NCBI RefSeq assembly: GCF_003143855.1
Contig: NZ_QFRK01000008.1
Coordinates: 111,061-175,060, forward strand
Direction of reading: 5' to 3'
DNA: 64,000 nucleotides
Origin: Streptomyces sp. NWU339
GTDB lineage: Bacteria > Actinomycetota > Actinomycetes > Streptomycetales > Streptomycetaceae
Position numbers and translations under genes: made by a program. Shown piece by piece: positions 63,699 through 64,000 of this stretch; the first letter of the stretch is position 1; each line of letters opens with the position of its first letter. The notes under the pieces were generated by a model, which searched no databases, was not told the origin of the DNA, and saw only the letters and a program-made list of their open reading frames with translations.

Positions 63699-64000
63699 GT
63701 GAAGACCCCTCCCCAAGCTCTGCGAGCAGGGGATACCCCATGCTGGGACTTCATCTCCGACCACCGCGCCGACTTCGGCGTCAAGCGGCTGTGCCGGGTC
63801 CTGGGGGTCTCCCGCTCCGGCTACTACCGGCACCAGGCCACCGAAGAGGACCGCGTCGAACGCCAGGCCCGCGAGGTGGCTGCAGTCGCCGAGATCCGTG
63901 CCATTCACGCCGAGCACCGGGGTGCTTACGGCGCCCCGCGCGTCCACGCCGAGCTGAAGGCGCGGGGACGGAAGATCAACCGCAAACGTGTGACACGGCT
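63699..64000 (+). CDS. IS3-family transposase OrfB-like (truncated by window end)
   Basis: From a tentative GTG at 63699, FISDHRADFGVKRLCRVLGV and SRSGYYRHQATEE match the N-terminal HTH_21 part of IS3 OrfB. Then RAIHAEHRGAYGAPRVHAEL reaches the window end. The normal start and OrfA are missing. A dispersed palindrome (about 63706-63738) appears to have replaced the N-terminus, so the gene may be broken. Confidence 0.75.
   Translation, partial: MKTPPQALRAGDTPCWDFISDHRADFGVKRLCRVLGVSRSGYYRHQATEEDRVERQAREVAAVAEIRAIHAEHRGAYGAPRVHAELKARGRKINRKRVTR
63706..63738. repeat. Dispersed GC-rich palindrome at the transposase start
   Basis: CCCCAAGCTCTGCGAGCAGG followed by GGATACCCC. The arms CCCCAAGCTC and GAGCAGGGG are nearly complementary. 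It resembles a short repeat scattered through Streptomyces intergenic regions. Confidence 0.55.

Overview
The window is high-GC actinobacterial chromosome, almost certainly Streptomyces. The evidence is GTG and TTG starts, near-absence of TTA codons, DasR-type dre palindromes beside N-acetylglucosamine PTS genes, an LAxTG sortase substrate, a mec/cysO/cysM sulfur locus, SigE-type sigma factors and many Streptomyces-type conserved hypotheticals. Gene order up to about 36 kb looks like conserved core chromosome. From about 42 kb onward the window becomes more accessory, with gene fragments, and it ends in insertion sequences.

Layout. 1-5.4 kb: an edge-truncated TPR protein, an FAD-linked oxidase, two RDD membrane proteins and a small membrane protein. 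5.6-8.6 kb: a secreted M6 (immune inhibitor A) metalloprotease behind an unusual AT-rich array of TTGAC/GTCAA half sites. 8.6-12 kb: NAD salvage (pncA, pncB), clpS and a DUF2017 gene. 12.4-16 kb: an amino-acid permease, then a JAMM peptidase, a 31-codon cysteine leader peptide, the sulfur carrier cysO and cysteine synthase cysM. 16-19.7 kb: a membrane-anchored PemK-like protein, an MBL hydrolase and the PTS pair nagE2/nagF with dre sites. 19.8-25.2 kb: rph, a lipoprotein, rdgB, tRNA-Leu(UAG) overlapped by one of two coupled HNH nucleases, bcp, DUF3618, a GroES-like gene, and a guanidinium exporter behind a guanidine-III riboswitch. 25.2-36.7 kb: a bifunctional PBP, a three-gene ABC-2 exporter, DUF1707, an SGNH esterase, DUF445, a VOC protein, hsp20 and DUF2267.

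36.9-42.4 kb is one translationally coupled urease operon (ureABCFGD plus a urea channel) without ureE. 42.6-49.6 kb mixes small enzymes, a sigma factor with a membrane partner, a sortase substrate, a TOPRIM protein and a class A beta-lactamase. 49.8-58.4 kb has a large TerD-like protein resembling the MXAN_6230/SCO0854 family but without a RING, a macrolide-type glycosyltransferase, a second sigma factor/membrane protein pair, DUF2809 with a TTA codon, and a Sel1/TPR protein. It also holds debris: a UTRA-domain remnant, and an Imm21-like fragment joined to a transposase fragment. 58.9-61.5 kb has an MmpS-like lipoprotein, a membrane-tethered HTH protein with a TTA codon, and a small secreted four-cysteine protein. 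Both of the latter two are preceded by TGTCCGG boxes spaced about two helical turns apart. 61.7-64 kb is a broken carboxylesterase, a complete IS256-family element and the start of an IS3-type transposase.

The most promising material for new biology is the phased TGTCCGG boxes shared by the HTH gene and the secreted-protein gene, the HNH pair whose stop codon is the tRNA anticodon, and the apparently leaderless cysteine leader in front of cysO-cysM. Motifs, palindromes and spacings were read directly from the sequence. Family names come from recognition of conserved residues, without any database search.
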